Of a stretch of DNA of 64,000 nt, positions 62,291 to 64,000 are shown one piece after another. Position numbers and translations under genes: made by a program. Under the pieces are notes generated by a model that saw only the letters and a program-made list of their open reading frames with translations, did no database searches and had not been told where the DNA came from. The stretch is from contig NC_092359.1 in assembly GCF_030848805.1 (NCBI RefSeq), positions 20,859,579 to 20,923,578 of the forward strand, read 5' to 3'. Numbering within the stretch: position 1 is the stretch's first letter; the number at the start of each line of letters is the position of its first letter. The stretch is from Temnothorax longispinosus. Its lineage: Eukaryota; Arthropoda; Insecta; Hymenoptera; Formicidae.

Positions 62291-64000
62291 ATAAATTTGC
62301 AACAAAGATTTTTCAGTTCGAAAATGATATACGGTGTAACGTCACCCGAGCTTATATTTCTTGCGAAATTGTATTCAGCTGGGCGTAGAAGACACGGTAA
62401 TGCAGTTAGTGTAAATTTCATAAAGTGCGTCCGAAGAGTGCGCGATACTGTAAACTCTGCGGCAGCTTATATCGAATTTTCCCGTCTCAACGGCAACCTG
62501 TCTCATCATATAACGCGGCGCGCTTTCTTTATGTTGAGACACGGATCTTAAGCATAAGTTTCCGGAAATATACATCTTTTCTCTTAAGCTATTCGCAGTT
62601 GCGCATAGAATTGCGCGCATTTGTACGCCTCGTAGCGCATTTATACGCGAAGTTGGACGTGTACATTGATATATTATCATTACGCTCGTAATATACGCGG
62701 CGACGATATTTTAAGCGTAGAGACAAAATCAATTTTGTTCAATAATAATAATGGAAAAAAAAGAAACGTGAAATTACATATGAATTTGATTTTATGTGTC
62801 ATGCACTTTTAACGAATTATTGGGTACGCGCGGTCGCGTATCGAGGGAGTGTCACAAATATATAAACCCGCATTACAAAATTTCGCTGCGTGTGGTATAA
62901 ATCTGCCGTAATAATCACCGCATCTTGGAACCGCACGCTAAAATTAATTAATGAATTCTACCATGATAATAAATCGCGCATTAATAAAATGATGCATTTG
63001 TGCTCCAGCGTTTTGCACACGGATAATTTTAACAACATTAGCCGCGATATAATTATCACTTTATCATACATTATTGTTTTACAAAAATAAATTTGTACGA
63101 ACTTCTATTATGCACACAGTGCACACTCGATAAAAACAGTCCATAATCGGCAGGATTTATTCACGCCGTATTTATTAGTACAAAAATTGAAAAGGGTATC
63201 AATGTATCCAATCTTTTTTTTTCAACTCGATGAAACTATTTTGCAATTCCATGCGATTTATTCCACACGCTGCCGTTCAACTTTTTACATAACATCCAAA
63301 AATATTTTTCGCTTGTTACATCATCACTGCATTTAACCGAGAAACGCTGCGTAAAGTAATTGGATTCAATTAACGACAATCATACAATGTCAAAAATTTA
63401 ATTGTCCCGGAAATATCACGCCGATAGTGTCTCTCTGGTCCGTACGGTGACACAAATGGATCACGAAGCTAAACATGTCGAACGGCAAAGATTAGTATTT
63501 GTAATCCTCTTAGCTGTCGCGCGCATGTTTTCACATAAAGTTTAAACTCAACACCCGGGCCATCAGCCGGGGCACTGCCTTTTTCGGCGCTGTAGATATT
63601 TCACATGCCTATAACGCTATGAATTTTTAAAACGATATTTCGCCGGACCGTGGACGACACGACGGCCGACAGCGGCGTACAAACACATCGATATTGCGCA
63701 AAACTCGTCGCGCTGCTGCAATTTCGACTGGACAGCAGAGAAGTTTCAGCGATCGCCGGATGTGGGGCGTTTAATCGCGAGATATCAATGCCGGCAAATT
63801 GGTCGATAAATTATTGTTGCCATATCGTTGATCTACCGCGTCCCTTTCTGTGCGTGTAACCGCATGTTCCTCGATTTTTTTGAAAATGGGTCACAGTTTT
63901 CACGCCGCTCAAACTTCGCCCGCGAAACAGGGTGTAAAGCCGACAGGACGGTGTCTGCTTCTATCTCTTTTTTTTTTTGTATTTTCATAGTTATACTAAT
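62291..64000. other. Non-coding stretch, CpG patches in AT-rich DNA
   Basis: CpG-rich at about 62330-62720 and 63420-63960, AT-rich between. Opposing frames at 62375-62691 (101 codons minus, 88 plus) are unrecognised. A T-run (CTTTTTTTTTTTG) lies near 63967-63979. Confidence 0.45.

Noticed and set aside
1..64000. Known insect microRNA precursors (let-7, miR-1, bantam, miR-276, miR-2, miR-9, miR-10, miR-34, miR-124, miR-184)
   Set aside because: I looked for their mature sequences by eye and found none. A covariance or alignment search would be needed to exclude others.
1..64000. Bacterial operon, phage, CRISPR array or telomeric (TTAGG)n repeat
   Set aside because: No long gene-dense frames, no regularly spaced repeats with unique spacers, and no TTAGG array. 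The sequence has the character of eukaryotic non-coding DNA.

Overview
This 64-kb window looks like non-coding DNA from an insect nucleus, most likely a hymenopteran (ant-like) genome. It has long AT-rich stretches alternating with CpG-dense blocks of about 0.5-2 kb, short dinucleotide microsatellites, and scattered small non-autonomous DNA transposons. The host assignment is an inference from base composition and repeat style; no diagnostic gene is present.

I could not support any protein-coding gene. The longest open frames (223, 197 and 169 codons) lie in CpG-dense blocks where stop codons are rare by composition. They have no recognisable domain, often have equally long frames on the other strand, and are rich in Arg/Ser/Leu. 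No intact tRNA, rRNA, known microRNA, CRISPR array or bacterial-style operon was seen. The window is best read as a long intron or an intergenic region, possibly with cis-regulatory content in the CpG-dense blocks.

What can be read with confidence is repeat biology. Six elements stand out. (1) A ~570-bp TA-flanked MITE lies at 844-1414. (2) A ~417-bp foldback repeat lies at 15126-15542, with an extra degenerate direct copy of its arm inside. (3) An almost complete 201-bp palindromic MITE with a TA duplication lies at 27618-27818. (4) A 166-bp mini-Helitron lies on the minus strand at 32404-32569, with 3' hairpin, CTAG end, TC start and A/T insertion site. (5) A 250-bp inverted-repeat element lies at 51484-51733. 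(6) A ~472-bp element at 60019-60490 has CACTG ends and a TAA target duplication, and carries a separate 100-bp inverted repeat nested inside it.

Other structure includes a ~215-bp unit duplicated at a 300-bp offset (6227-6736), 15-, 34- and 42-bp-period two-copy tandem repeats, a tRNA-like B-box fragment (44073-44083), a canonical G-quadruplex motif (37226-37257), purine and pyrimidine tracts, a (TA)n tract, and several short perfect palindromes.

Layout: CpG-dense blocks lie near 2.1-4.4, 5.0-5.7, 17.0-17.6, 19.5-21.2, 26.4-27.3, 34.4-35.1, 37.0-37.8, 38.7-39.4, 40.5-41.2, 42.5-43.8, 45.1-47.0, 47.3-48.5, 50.7-51.3, 51.8-52.7, 58.6-59.9 and 62.3-64.0 kb. AT-rich desert fills most of the rest. 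No genes acting together can be described.
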